From NCBI GenBank assembly GCA_963793105.1, contig CAWBZB010000008.1:1-64000 (forward strand): a stretch of DNA of 64,000 nucleotides, given 5' to 3'. Shown here in pieces: positions 38,278-46,551 of the stretch; within the stretch, counting starts at the first letter, position 1; each line of letters begins with the position of its first letter. The notes under the pieces were generated by a model that was not told where the DNA came from, ran no database searches, and saw only the letters and a program-made list of their open reading frames with translations. This stretch comes from UBA10649 sp963793105 (GTDB lineage Bacteria > Actinomycetota > Actinomycetes > S36-B12). The position numbers and the translations under genes are program-made.

Positions 38278-39489
38278 CCGACCGTCCGCCCGTCGGCCTC
38301 GACCATCTCGACCAGCATCGCCACACCCTGTCCGACACCCACGCAGAGCGCTGCGACGCCGAGTCGGCCTCCGGTGCGCTCAAGGTGCCCCAGCAGCGTC
38401 ACCATCAGCCGGGACCCGCTGGAACCGAGCGGGTGACCGAGCGCGATGGCCCCGCCCATGGGGTTGAGCCGCTCGGGATCGATATCGAGATCCCGCTGGC
38501 AGGCCAGCACCTGGGCGGCGAACGCCTCGTTGATCTCGATGGCGTCGACCTCGCCCAGACGCACCCCGGCGCGGTCCAGCAGCGTCCGGATCGCCGGCAC
38601 CGGCCCCAGGCCGAACAGGCTCGGCTCCACACCGCACGCCACGAACCCGCGGACGCGCGCTCGCGGCCGCAGTCCGAACTCGGTGACCGCCGACGCCGAC
38701 GCGACCAGCAGGGCCGAGGCTCCGTCGGAGAGCGGAGAGGCGTTGCCCGCCGTCACCACCCCACCCGGCGAGAACGCCGGCCGCAGTGCGGCCAGCCCCT
38801 CGATCGTCGTCCCCGCCCGCACCGTCTCGTCCGTCGCGACCGGCCCGCGCGGAGTGCTGACGACCACGACCTCGTGGGCGAAGTCACCGCGCTCCCAGGC
38901 GGCGGATGCTCGACTCCTGCGACCGCGCCGCGTACGCGTCGGCGTCCTCGCGGCTGATGCCGCGAAGCGACGCCAGCTTCTCCGTGCACTCGCCGAGGCT
39001 GAGCGTCGCGTCACCACCGTCCAGGGGCCGCATGCGCGGGTTCACCAGCCGCCAGCCGAGGGAGGTGTCCACCAGTTCGGGGGCGCGGGCCCATGGGGTG
39101 CCGGGCCTGGCCATCACCCAGGGCGCTCGCGTCATCGACTCCGCACCGCCGGCGATCACGACGCCGGCGTCACCTGCCCGGACGGACTGAGCGGCCGAGG
39201 CGATCGCCTGGAGGCCGGAGGCGCACAGCCGGTTCACCGTGTAGCCCGGGACGCTGGCCGGCAGTCCGGCCAGCAGGACCGCCATCCGGGCGACGTTCCG
39301 GTTGTCCTCGCCCGCCTGGTTCGCTGCGCCCAGGACGACGTCGTCCACCGCCTCGGCCGGGATCCCGGAACGAGCCACCACCGACTCCACCACCAGCGCG
39401 GCCAGATCATCGGCCCGGACGTCGGAGAGCGCGCCGCCGTATCGGCCGACCGGCGTGCGTACCCCGTCGACGAGGAAGGCGTCGGTCAC
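38274..39489 (-). pseudogene. acetyl-CoA acyltransferase (3-oxoadipyl-CoA thiolase-like), frameshifted
   Basis: A thiolase of the PcaF/FadA type that would split 3-oxoadipyl-CoA to succinyl-CoA and acetyl-CoA. First half: FLVDGVRTPVGRYGG, the nucleophile in NRLCASGLQAIASA, and GGAESMTRAPWVM. Second half: ASPLSDGASALLVAS, AIEINEAFAAQVLACQRDLD, the catalytic GGAIALGHPLGSSGSR and CVGVGQGVA. The frame slips near 38911-38917 between SQE and the AAWERGDF block. The span is 405 codons plus one base, so deleting one base gives a 404-residue enzyme. GTG at 39489 fits homologous starts; GTG 39510 is possible. As written the protein is truncated and inactive. Confidence 0.8.
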
Positions 39490-39519
39490 ACCGGTCTGCC
39501 TCGTCACCACGAACCCGCG

Positions 39520-40212
39520 CTAGCCCGCAGTCTCGACCAGGACGTGGGCGGCCACGTCGCTCGCGAGCTCCGTGTACTCCCCGCCGCTGCCGATCGTGAC
39601 ACCGCCCGCGGACCGGTGGACCTTGACCGACGCCCCCGGCATCGCACCGATGCGGTGCATGGTCGTCATCGCGACCGCGTCGTCCTGCAGCGGCTCGGCG
39701 ATGCGGCGCACGATCACCCGACGAACCTCGGCCTGGGCCACCTCGCTGAGCGGGTACATCGATGCGTACTCGGGGGGCTCGGCGCGGGTTCCCGGCATGA
39801 GCTCCTGAAGGCCGGGGATGGGGTTCCCGTACGGGGAGGTGGTCGGGAAGTCGAGGACTTCCAGCAGCCGTCGCTCCACCGACTCGCTCATCACGTGCTC
39901 CCAGCGGCAGGCCTCGGCATGCACCTCCTCCCACGGCATCCCGAGCACCTCCACGAGCAGGCACTCCGCGAGCCGGTGCTTGCGCATGACGCGGGTCGCC
40001 GTGTCGCGGCCGGACGCCGTGAGCTCGAGATGGCGATCATCCGAGACCACCACCAGCCCGTCGCGCTCCATGCGTGCGACAGTCTGCGACACCGTGGGCC
40101 CACTCTGGCTCAAACGCTCCGCGATGCGGGCCCGCATCGGGACGATGCCCTCTTCCTCGAGCTCGAAGATCGTGCGCAGGTACATCTCCGTGGTGTCGAT
40201 CAGCTCGCTCAC
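39520..40212 (-). CDS. ideR: iron-dependent transcriptional regulator IdeR/DtxR
   Basis: A 230-residue DtxR-family repressor activated by Fe2+. The DNA-binding part reads ELIDTTEMYLRTIFELEEEG and GPTVSQTVARMERDGL, almost as in mycobacterial IdeR. Metal ligands are present: Met of TTEMYL, His and Glu of KHRLAE, and the HAEACRWEHVMSE run with His, Cys, Glu and His. A C-terminal SH3-like domain is present (about residues 150-230). GTG 40212 is set by AGGAGG five bases upstream and by homologous starts. An iron-box-like site lies 16 bases before it, suggesting autoregulation. It is followed by the thiolase gene 30 bases on, so it may be co-transcribed with the hydroxyquinol genes. Confidence 0.95.
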   Translation of the reverse strand: MSELIDTTEMYLRTIFELEEEGIVPMRARIAERLSQSGPTVSQTVARMERDGLVVVSDDRHLELTASGRDTATRVMRKHRLAECLLVEVLGMPWEEVHAEACRWEHVMSESVERRLLEVLDFPTTSPYGNPIPGLQELMPGTRAEPPEYASMYPLSEVAQAEVRRVIVRRIAEPLQDDAVAMTTMHRIGAMPGASVKVHRSAGGVTIGSGGEYTELASDVAAHVLVETAG

Positions 40213-40227
40213 CAGGCCTCCTGCCAC

Positions 40228-40246
40228 TTTGGTTTGCCTCACCTCA
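40228..40246 (-). promoter_or_regulatory. iron-box-like IdeR/DtxR operator
   Basis: On the minus strand the 19 bases TGAGGTGAGGCAAACCAAA agree with the DtxR/IdeR consensus TTAGGTTAGGCTAACCTAA at 15 of 19 positions. The site lies between ideR (start 40212, minus) and the photolyase gene (start 40269, plus), so it could control either or both. This was aligned by eye. Confidence 0.6.
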
Positions 40247-40268
40247 ACTTACTGCCTAACCTGCCGAC

Positions 40269-41627
40269 GTGCCGACCGTCATGTGGTTCCGCAGGGACCT
40301 CCGGCTGACCGACAACCCGGCCTTGCTCGCGGCAGTCGAGCAGGCTCGCGCGGACGGGGACGGACGGGTCGTCCCGCTCTTCGTGGTGGACCCGACGCTG
40401 CTGCTCCCGGCCGGGGACGTGCGGTTGGCGTACCTCGTGTCGTCGCTGCGGGCCCTGGACGCCAGCCTCGACAGGGCCCTGCTCCTGCAGCACGGCGACC
40501 CGGCCGACGTGCTGCCCGAGGTCGTCCGAGCGGCAGGCGCCACCAGCGTGCACATCGCGGACGACTTCGGTCCGTACGGTCGTCGACGCGATGCCGCCGT
40601 CGAAGCGGCACTGGGCGTCCCACTGGTGCGCACCGGCAGCCCCTACGCCGTGGCGCCCGGCCGCGTGACCAAGGACGACGGCACCCCGTACCGCGTCTAC
40701 ACCCCCTTCTGGCGTGCGTGGACGCGCCACGGCTGGCGCCCACCGGCACCGCACCCCGGGACGGTCGACTGGTGGGCACCGATGACCTGCGACGGGTACC
40801 CCGCCGCGCCCGACCTGGGGGACGTGGTGCTGCCGCCCGCGGGGGAGGACGCGGCCTGGGACCGCTGGGAGGAGTACCGCGCGTCTGGCCTGGCCTCCTA
40901 CGCCGAGCGGCGCAACAGGCCGGACGTGGCCGGCACCAGCGCGATGAGCCATCACCTGAAGTGGGGCGAGATCCACCCTCGATCACTGCTGGCCGACCTC
41001 GGTCCCGACGACGAGGTGTTCGCCAAGGAACTGGCCTGGCGGGAGTTCTACGCCGACGTGCTGGCCCAGGAGCCGGCCAGCGCCCGGGTGAGCCTGGACC
41101 ACCGCTTCGACGACGCCATGCGCTGGCATACCGGCCCGGCGGCCGACGCCCACTTCGAGGCATGGCGACATGGCCGGACCGGGTACCCGCTCGTCGATGC
41201 CGGGATGCGGCAGCTGCGGACCGACGCCTGGGTCCACAACCGCGTCCGCATGGTCGTGGCGAGCTTCCTCGTCAAGGACCTGCACCTGCCCTGGCAGCGC
41301 GGCGCGGCGGAGTTCATGCGCTGGCTGAGGGACGCCGACCTGGCCAGCAACGCGCACGGCTGGCAGTGGACCGCCGGGTGCGGAACCGACGCGTCGCCGT
41401 TCTACCGGGTGTTCAACCCGGTGCTGCAGGGGCTGAAGTTCGACCCGAACGGCGATTACGTCCGCCGATACGTGCCGGAGCTGCGGCACCTGCCGGGAGC
41501 CGCCGTCCACGAGCCATGGAAGTCGGCCGACGGCATGGCGCGCGGCTACCCGGAGCGCATCGTCGACCACGGGCTCGAGCGGAACGTGGCCCTCGCCGAC
41601 TACGCCGACATCAAGGCGACCCCCTGA
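40269..41627 (+). CDS. phrB: deoxyribodipyrimidine photo-lyase
   Basis: Uses blue light and reduced FAD to split cyclobutane pyrimidine dimers. A 452-residue class I photolyase/cryptochrome protein: N-terminal Rossmann-like antenna domain (VMWFRRDLRLTDNPALLAAV) and C-terminal FAD domain with RTGYPLVDAGMRQLRTDAWV, HNRVRMVVASFLVKDL, NAHGWQWTAGCGTDASPFYR and FNPVLQGLKFDPNGDYVRRY. The Trp residues in WQWTAGCGTDASP are part of the usual dimer-binding and electron-transfer region. GTG 40269 is the start. It diverges from ideR across the iron-box-like site. Confidence 0.95.
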   Translation: MPTVMWFRRDLRLTDNPALLAAVEQARADGDGRVVPLFVVDPTLLLPAGDVRLAYLVSSLRALDASLDRALLLQHGDPADVLPEVVRAAGATSVHIADDFGPYGRRRDAAVEAALGVPLVRTGSPYAVAPGRVTKDDGTPYRVYTPFWRAWTRHGWRPPAPHPGTVDWWAPMTCDGYPAAPDLGDVVLPPAGEDAAWDRWEEYRASGLASYAERRNRPDVAGTSAMSHHLKWGEIHPRSLLADLGPDDEVFAKELAWREFYADVLAQEPASARVSLDHRFDDAMRWHTGPAADAHFEAWRHGRTGYPLVDAGMRQLRTDAWVHNRVRMVVASFLVKDLHLPWQRGAAEFMRWLRDADLASNAHGWQWTAGCGTDASPFYRVFNPVLQGLKFDPNGDYVRRYVPELRHLPGAAVHEPWKSADGMARGYPERIVDHGLERNVALADYADIKATP

Positions 41628-41721
41628 CCACCCGTTGCGTCGTCATTCGTGGCGGGAACTCGCCGCACGCCGACGGCCACGAGTGACGAGGCATCAGCGG
41701 GTTGGATGACAGGATGGCGGC

Positions 41722-42531
41722 ATGACCGTCGTCGCCGTGCTGTCCATGAAGGGCGGGGTGGGCAAGTCCACCGTGGCCCTCGGACTGGCCAGTGCCGCCT
41801 GGGAGCGCGACCTGCGGACGCTCGTGGTCGACCTCGACCCGCAGGCGAACGCGTCCATGGCCCTCGACGTCGAGGGCGCCGCCTTCACCACCAGCGATGT
41901 CCTCGCCGACGCCCGTCCGGGTGTGGCCGCCGACGCCGTCGTCGTCAGCGGCTGGGGCGACCGCGTCAGCGTGATCCCGGCCGAGCGGTCACTTGAGCAC
42001 CGGAACGTCGCCGAGGGCCGGAACTCCGCGCTGCGCCTGCGCACCGCCCTGGCGACCCTCCCGCGCTCCTACGACATCGTGATCATCGACTGCCCGCCGT
42101 CCCTGGGCGAGCTCACTCGCAATGCCCTCAGCACCGCCGACCGTGCCATCGTCGTCACCGAGCCGACCCATTTCGCGCTCCACGGGGCGACCGAGGCACT
42201 CGAGGCGATCGATGTCATCGCCGCCGCCACCAATCCGGGGCTGCGGGCATCCTGGGTCGTCGTCAACCGCTTCCGCCCCGACGACCGCGAGCACCGGCTC
42301 AACGCCGAGCGCCTCGCGGCCGAGCACGGCGGCCTCGTCTACGAGCCGCCGATCCCCGAGTGCGCCGGCATTCCGCAGTCGCAGCGTGCCGTCAGCCCCA
42401 TCCACTCGTGGAACTCGCCCGGCTCCCGCGAAGTGTCCGAGCTCATGGACGACCTGCTCGACTCGCTCCTGCCGCCCAAGCGACCCGAACCCCGCGGCCC
42501 ACGGCTGTCCCTGCGGCGGTACCTCACGTGA
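41722..42531 (+). CDS. ParA family ATPase
   Basis: A 269-residue deviant Walker A ATPase. The P-loop is KGGVGKSTVALGLA (residues 10-23, with both signature lysines), followed by LVVDLDPQANAS and VIIDCPPSLGELTRNAL. It ends with a Pro/Arg-rich tail. There is no N-terminal DNA-binding domain, so it is ParA type Ib-like or an orphan chromosomal ParA rather than the main Soj, whose partner ParB is absent here. Its stop overlaps the next start (GTGA). Proteins of this kind place DNA or protein cargo along the nucleoid. The cargo is unknown but the neighbours suggest DNA. Confidence 0.92.
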   Translation: MTVVAVLSMKGGVGKSTVALGLASAAWERDLRTLVVDLDPQANASMALDVEGAAFTTSDVLADARPGVAADAVVVSGWGDRVSVIPAERSLEHRNVAEGRNSALRLRTALATLPRSYDIVIIDCPPSLGELTRNALSTADRAIVVTEPTHFALHGATEALEAIDVIAAATNPGLRASWVVVNRFRPDDREHRLNAERLAAEHGGLVYEPPIPECAGIPQSQRAVSPIHSWNSPGSREVSELMDDLLDSLLPPKRPEPRGPRLSLRRYLT

Positions 42532-42818
42532 GCGACAAGCCCTCGACGGGAGCGGCGAGCCGCCCGGCACTGCGCAAGGCGGGCGACGCCGACCTGCACC
42601 CGAGCACTCCGCAGGCCACGGCGTCCGAGCCGTCGTTCCGGCGCAGGGGGCTGAACACGGGCGACTCGGTCGGACCCCCCGACCGCGACAAGCTGGTCGA
42701 CCTCGGCGTGAAGGTGCCCAAGTCCCTGCGCAAGTCGGTCCGCGACGAGGCGAAGCGCCGGGGGCTGACGGTCGATCAGGTGGTCGCCGAGGCCCTCCGC
42801 GAACGCTCCCCCCGCTGA
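42528..42818 (+). CDS. small ParA partner with a predicted ribbon-helix-helix C-terminus
   Basis: A 96-residue protein translationally coupled to parA. The N-terminal half is disordered-looking and basic (RPALRKAGDADLHPSTPQA, PSFRRRGLN), which could stimulate the ATPase as ParB N-termini do. The C-terminal 45 residues (LVDLGVKVPKSLRKSVRDEA followed by KRRGLTVDQVVAEALRER) match the strand-helix-helix pattern of the Arc/MetJ-like DNA-binding fold. Such short RHH centromere-binding proteins pair with ParA in type Ib plasmid systems. The palindromic repeat block that starts at its stop codon is the natural target. Function inferred from position and fold. Confidence 0.75.
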   Translation: MSDKPSTGAASRPALRKAGDADLHPSTPQATASEPSFRRRGLNTGDSVGPPDRDKLVDLGVKVPKSLRKSVRDEAKRRGLTVDQVVAEALRERSPR

Positions 42819-43020
42819 CCCGTTTGTCCCGCTAAGCGGGAGAGGCGGTCAAATCCGCCGCGAATCGGGCCCCTTTTGACCGGTTGTCCCGCTGGGCCGT
42901 TTCTCCGCTACGCCGTCTGTCCCGCGGGGCCGGCGGTCCCCGTCGCGGGGAGAGACGGTCAAATCCGCCTCGGATTCGGCTCCAGATGACCGGTTGTCCC
43001 GCTTAGCGGGAGAAACGGTC
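42817..43020. repeat. palindromic repeat block, possible centromere or operator
   Basis: A 200-base non-coding block directly after the parA partner gene. It has two palindromes TCCCGCTnAGCGGGA (42827-42841 and 42997-43011), three copies of TTGTCCCGCT (42824, 42884, 42994) and two copies of CGGTCAAATCCGCC (42846, 42956). The segments 42846-42893 and 42956-43003 are direct repeats 110 bases apart, conserved at both ends with a diverged middle, and in each CGGTCA pairs with TGACCG 25 bases on. No gene is seen between 42819 and 43099. An alternative reading is a transcription terminator array. Confidence 0.8.
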
Positions 43021-43099
43021 GGGGGATGGGGTGGCGGGGCACGGACTACCCAGATCGGCTCGCGCATGCCACCCTGAGGTCGACACGGGAGGACGTGCC

Positions 43100-43429
43100 A
43101 TGACCAGTCCGCTGCTTCGCCTCGCCGCGATCGCGACGACGGTCGTCGTCGGCGCGAGCCTCACCCTGGCCGCCCCCGCCCACGCGCTGGGCAAGGACAC
43201 CGACGGTGACGGCATGCCGGACCGATGGGAGCGCAAGCACAACCTCAACTGGAAGAAGCCCAACGCACGGGGCGACGCCGACGGGGACGGGATCCGGAAC
43301 CTGCGTGAGTTCAAGCTCGGCCTGAACCCGCGCAAGCCCGACCGTCAGTGCAGCGAGCTCCAGATCGCGCTCGGCGCCACCGACCCGTCGGAGTGCGGCA
43401 GCACGTCGCTGACCACGGTGTTGCGCTGA
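43100..43429 (+). CDS. small secreted protein with Ca2+-binding thrombospondin type 3-like repeats
   Basis: A 109-residue exported protein. The signal peptide LLRLAAIATTVVVGASLTLA is cut after the AHA near residue 30. The mature part has two Asp-rich loops, DTDGDGMPDRWERKH and DADGDGIRNLREFKLGLNP, which match TSP3/dockerin-like calcium loops with DxDGDGxxD spacing. Two cysteines near the end (QCSELQ and SECGS) could form a disulfide. Role unknown; such short proteins may be surface or matrix components. ATG 43100 has GGGAGG upstream. Confidence 0.8.
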   Translation: MTSPLLRLAAIATTVVVGASLTLAAPAHALGKDTDGDGMPDRWERKHNLNWKKPNARGDADGDGIRNLREFKLGLNPRKPDRQCSELQIALGATDPSECGSTSLTTVLR

Positions 43430-43456
43430 CGCAGCGCGCGCGCTCGACCACCGTGA

Positions 43457-44173
43457 TCAGGGCGCGAGGCGCTCGACCGTCCAGGCGGACGCGTCGTCGA
43501 GCGGGGCCTGCCCCGCAGCGGCGCGCACGCCCGCCGTCAGGGTGAACCGCAGCCGGTCGTGCAGCCGGGACGTGCGGCCCTGCCAGAACTCCACCGACTC
43601 CGGGCGGACGAGCCAGCCACCCCAGAACTCGGGCAGCGGCACGGGGCTGCCGTCCGGGTACTCGGCCTGCAACTCCTCGTACCGGGCCTCGAGGCCGGAG
43701 CGCCCGTCGATGATCGCGGACTGCCGGCTGGACCACGCGCCGAGCCGCGAACCGTGCGGCCGGCTGGCGAAGTACTCGGCGGCCTCCGGGCGCGGCACTC
43801 GCTCGGCACGACCCACGACGACGACCTGCCGATGCATCGCGAACCACGGGAACACGCACGACACCCCGGGGTTGGCATCGAGCTCCCGGCTCTTGCGCGA
43901 CCCGTAGTTGGTGTAGAACACGAAGCCACGCTCGTCCGCGTCCTTGAGCAGGACGGTCCGCGCGCTGGGCTGCCCGTCCGTCGACGCCGTGGCCACGATC
44001 ATGGCGTTCGGCTCGGGCAGGCCGAGCGCCACGGCCTCGTCGAACCAGCGTCGGAACTGCGCCAGCGGGGAGGCCTCCAGGTGCCCCTCATCCAGGACTC
44101 CCGCGTCATACGACACCCTCAGGTCGGCCAGCCGATGGGGACTGTCCGGCGGCGGCGGCGTCCACGAACTCAT
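43457..44173 (-). CDS. pdxH: pyridoxamine 5'-phosphate oxidase
   Basis: FMN enzyme that oxidises pyridoxamine or pyridoxine phosphate to PLP. The 238 residues show the usual blocks: FRRWFDEAVALGLPEPNAM, RTVLLKDADERGFVFYTNYGSRKSRELDANP, PWFAMHRQVVVVGRAERV, FASRPHGSRLGAWSSRQSAI and the C-terminal FWGGWLVRPESVEFWQGR with DRLRFT. It is complete. It diverges from citrate synthase, sharing a 74-base promoter region. PLP is the cofactor of the nearby serC product. Confidence 0.95.
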   Translation of the reverse strand: MSSWTPPPPDSPHRLADLRVSYDAGVLDEGHLEASPLAQFRRWFDEAVALGLPEPNAMIVATASTDGQPSARTVLLKDADERGFVFYTNYGSRKSRELDANPGVSCVFPWFAMHRQVVVVGRAERVPRPEAAEYFASRPHGSRLGAWSSRQSAIIDGRSGLEARYEELQAEYPDGSPVPLPEFWGGWLVRPESVEFWQGRTSRLHDRLRFTLTAGVRAAAGQAPLDDASAWTVERLAP

Positions 44174-44247
44174 GGCCCGATCTCACCACGAAAGCACGTG
44201 GGATGTTGAATGGGCGCGGTAGTGCACACAACTGTAGGGAGTACATC

Positions 44248-45375
44248 GTGGCCGAGTTCGTCCCCGGCCTTGAGGGCGTGGTCGCCTTCGAGACCCAGAT
44301 TGCCGAGCCCGACCGAGATGGCAGTGTCCTGCGGTACCGCGGTGTCGACATCGAGAACCTCGTCGGCAAGGTCTCCTTCGGGAACGTGTGGGGGCTGCTC
44401 GTCGACAACGAGTTCAACCCCGGCCTCCCTCCTGCCGAGCCGTTCCCGATCCCCATCCACTCGGGCGATGTGCGCGTCGACGTGCAGTCGGCGATCGCGA
44501 TGCTGGCGCCCGCATGGGGGCTCAAGCCCCTGCTCGACATCGACGACGACACGGCGCGGGAGAACCTCGCGCACGTCTCCGTGATGGCGCTGTCCTTCGT
44601 CGCCCAGTCCGCCCGGGGAATCGGCAAGCCGATGGTGCCCCAGTCCCACATCGACGAGGCGCGCACCGTGGTCGAGCGCTTCATGCGTCGCTGGCGCGGC
44701 GAGCCGGACCCCAAGCACATCCAGGCCATCGACGCCTACTTCGTCTCCGCCGCCGAGCACGGGATGAACGCCTCGACGTTCACCGCGCGGGTCATCGCGT
44801 CCACCGGGGCCGACGTGGCCGCGTCCATCTCCGGCGCCATCGGCGCCATGAGCGGACCCCTGCACGGCGGCGCACCGTCCCGCGTCCTGGGGATGATCGA
44901 GGAGATCGAGCGCACCGGCGACGCGCAGGCGTACGTGCGCGGCGTGCTGGACCGGAACGAGCGCCTCATGGGGTTCGGGCATCGCGTGTACCGCGCGGAG
45001 GATCCTCGCGCCCGCGTCCTGCGCCGCACCGCTCGCGAGCTGGGCGCCCCGCGCTACGAGGTCGCCGAGGCCCTCGAGCAGGCGGCGCTGAAGGAGCTGC
45101 GCGAGCGTCGTCCGGACCGCGTCCTGGAGACCAACGTCGAGTTCTGGGCAGCCATCGTCCTGGACTTCGCGGAGGTGCCCGCCCCCTTGTTCACCTCGAT
45201 GTTCACGTGTGCGCGGCTCGCGGGCTGGAGCTCGCACGTCCTCGAGCAGAAGCGCACCGGGCGGCTCATCCGACCCTCGGCCCGCTACGTGGGCCCACGG
45301 CCGCGGACGCCCGAGCGGGTGCCCGGCTGGGACAGCTCCATGGTCGCCCCCAGCGACTACGCGCCCACGTCCTAG
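44248..45375 (+). CDS. citA: citrate synthase 2
   Basis: Condenses oxaloacetate and acetyl-CoA. The 375 residues start VAEFVPGLEGVVAFETQIAE as in mycobacterial CitA (citrate synthase 2) rather than GltA2. Active-site regions: AAEHGMNASTFTARVIASTG (His), GPLHGGAPSRV, MGFGHRVYRAEDPRA (second His) and ETNVEFWAAIVLD (Asp region). GTG 44248 is preferred, with GGGAG 7-8 bases upstream; an ATG at 44203 would add 15 unrelated residues. serC follows 42 bases downstream. Confidence 0.93.
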   Translation: MAEFVPGLEGVVAFETQIAEPDRDGSVLRYRGVDIENLVGKVSFGNVWGLLVDNEFNPGLPPAEPFPIPIHSGDVRVDVQSAIAMLAPAWGLKPLLDIDDDTARENLAHVSVMALSFVAQSARGIGKPMVPQSHIDEARTVVERFMRRWRGEPDPKHIQAIDAYFVSAAEHGMNASTFTARVIASTGADVAASISGAIGAMSGPLHGGAPSRVLGMIEEIERTGDAQAYVRGVLDRNERLMGFGHRVYRAEDPRARVLRRTARELGAPRYEVAEALEQAALKELRERRPDRVLETNVEFWAAIVLDFAEVPAPLFTSMFTCARLAGWSSHVLEQKRTGRLIRPSARYVGPRPRTPERVPGWDSSMVAPSDYAPTS

Positions 45376-45417
45376 GGTTTGGGGCAGGACCCCCACTAGC
45401 GCAGGAGAGAACCGTCC

Positions 45418-46551
45418 GTGGCCGCTTCACCGGAAGACATTCGCATCCCCGCCGACCTCCTCCCCGCTGACGGGCGCTTCGGCGCCGGGCCCTCGAAGGT
45501 CCGCAAGCAGCAGGTGGACGCACTGGCGTCCGTCTGGCAGTCCTACCTGGGCACCTCGCACCGGCAGAAGACGGTGAAGTCCCAGGTGGGGCGCCTGCGC
45601 TCCGGCCTGGCGGACCTGTTCACGCTGCCCGACGGCTACGAGGTGGTCCTGGGCAACGGCGGCTCCACCGCCTTCTGGGACGTGGCCGCGTTCGGCCTGA
45701 TCCGTGATCGCGCGCAGTTCCTGACCTTCGGCGAGTTCGGCGCCAAGTTCGCCAGCGGGGTCGCCAAGGCACCCCACCTCGGCGAGCCCACGATCCTGAA
45801 GTCCGATCCCGGTTCCGCCCCGCGCTTCGCGGCCGAGACCGGAGTGGACGCCTACTGCAGCCCGCACAACGAGACGTCCACCGGCGTCGCCGTGACACCT
45901 CAGCGCGTCGCGGGCGCCGATGCCGACTCGCTGATGATCATCGACGCGACCAGCGCGGCCGGCGGACTGGCCGTCGACCCGTCCGAGTTCGACACCTACT
46001 ACTTCGCCCCGCAGAAGAGCTTCGGCTCCGACGGGGGGATCTGGTTCGCCCTCATGTCCCCCGCGGCGATCGAACGAGCCGCCGAGATCAAGGCCGCCGG
46101 CCGGTGGATCCCCGACTTCCTGGACCTGCAGACGGCGATCGACAACTCGCGCCTGGACCAGACCTACAACACGCCGGCACTCGCGACCATGCTCATGATG
46201 GCCGAGCAGGTCGACTGGTTCAACGCCAACGGCGGACTCGACTGGTGCGTCGCCCGCACGAGCGAGTCCTCCGGCGTGCTGTACGACTGGGCAACGGCCA
46301 CGGACGTCGCCACCCCGTTCGTCAGCGACCCGGCGCTGCGGTCGGGCGTCGTGGCCACGATCGACATCGACGACGCCATCGACGCCACCTCGATCACGAA
46401 GGCCCTGCGACTCAACGGGATCGTCGATACCGAGCCCTACCGCAAGCTCGGTCGCAACCAGCTGCGCATCGCGGTGTTCCCGTCCGTCGAGCCGGACGAC
46501 GTCCGCGCGCTCACGCGCTGCATCGACCACGTCATCACCCAGCTGGCATGA
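45418..46551 (+). CDS. serC: phosphoserine aminotransferase
   Basis: PLP enzyme of serine synthesis that turns 3-phosphohydroxypyruvate and glutamate into phosphoserine. The 377 residues match the mycobacterial-type SerC: IPADLLPADGRFGAGPSKVR, YLGTSHRQKTVKSQVGRLR, VVLGNGGSTAFWDVAAFG, CSPHNETSTGVAVTP, IDATSAAGGLAVD and the Schiff-base Lys in FAPQKSFGSDGGIWFA. GTG 45418 is preceded by GCAGGAGAG. The stop overlaps the MFS gene start (ATGA). Confidence 0.95.
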   Translation: MAASPEDIRIPADLLPADGRFGAGPSKVRKQQVDALASVWQSYLGTSHRQKTVKSQVGRLRSGLADLFTLPDGYEVVLGNGGSTAFWDVAAFGLIRDRAQFLTFGEFGAKFASGVAKAPHLGEPTILKSDPGSAPRFAAETGVDAYCSPHNETSTGVAVTPQRVAGADADSLMIIDATSAAGGLAVDPSEFDTYYFAPQKSFGSDGGIWFALMSPAAIERAAEIKAAGRWIPDFLDLQTAIDNSRLDQTYNTPALATMLMMAEQVDWFNANGGLDWCVARTSESSGVLYDWATATDVATPFVSDPALRSGVVATIDIDDAIDATSITKALRLNGIVDTEPYRKLGRNQLRIAVFPSVEPDDVRALTRCIDHVITQLA

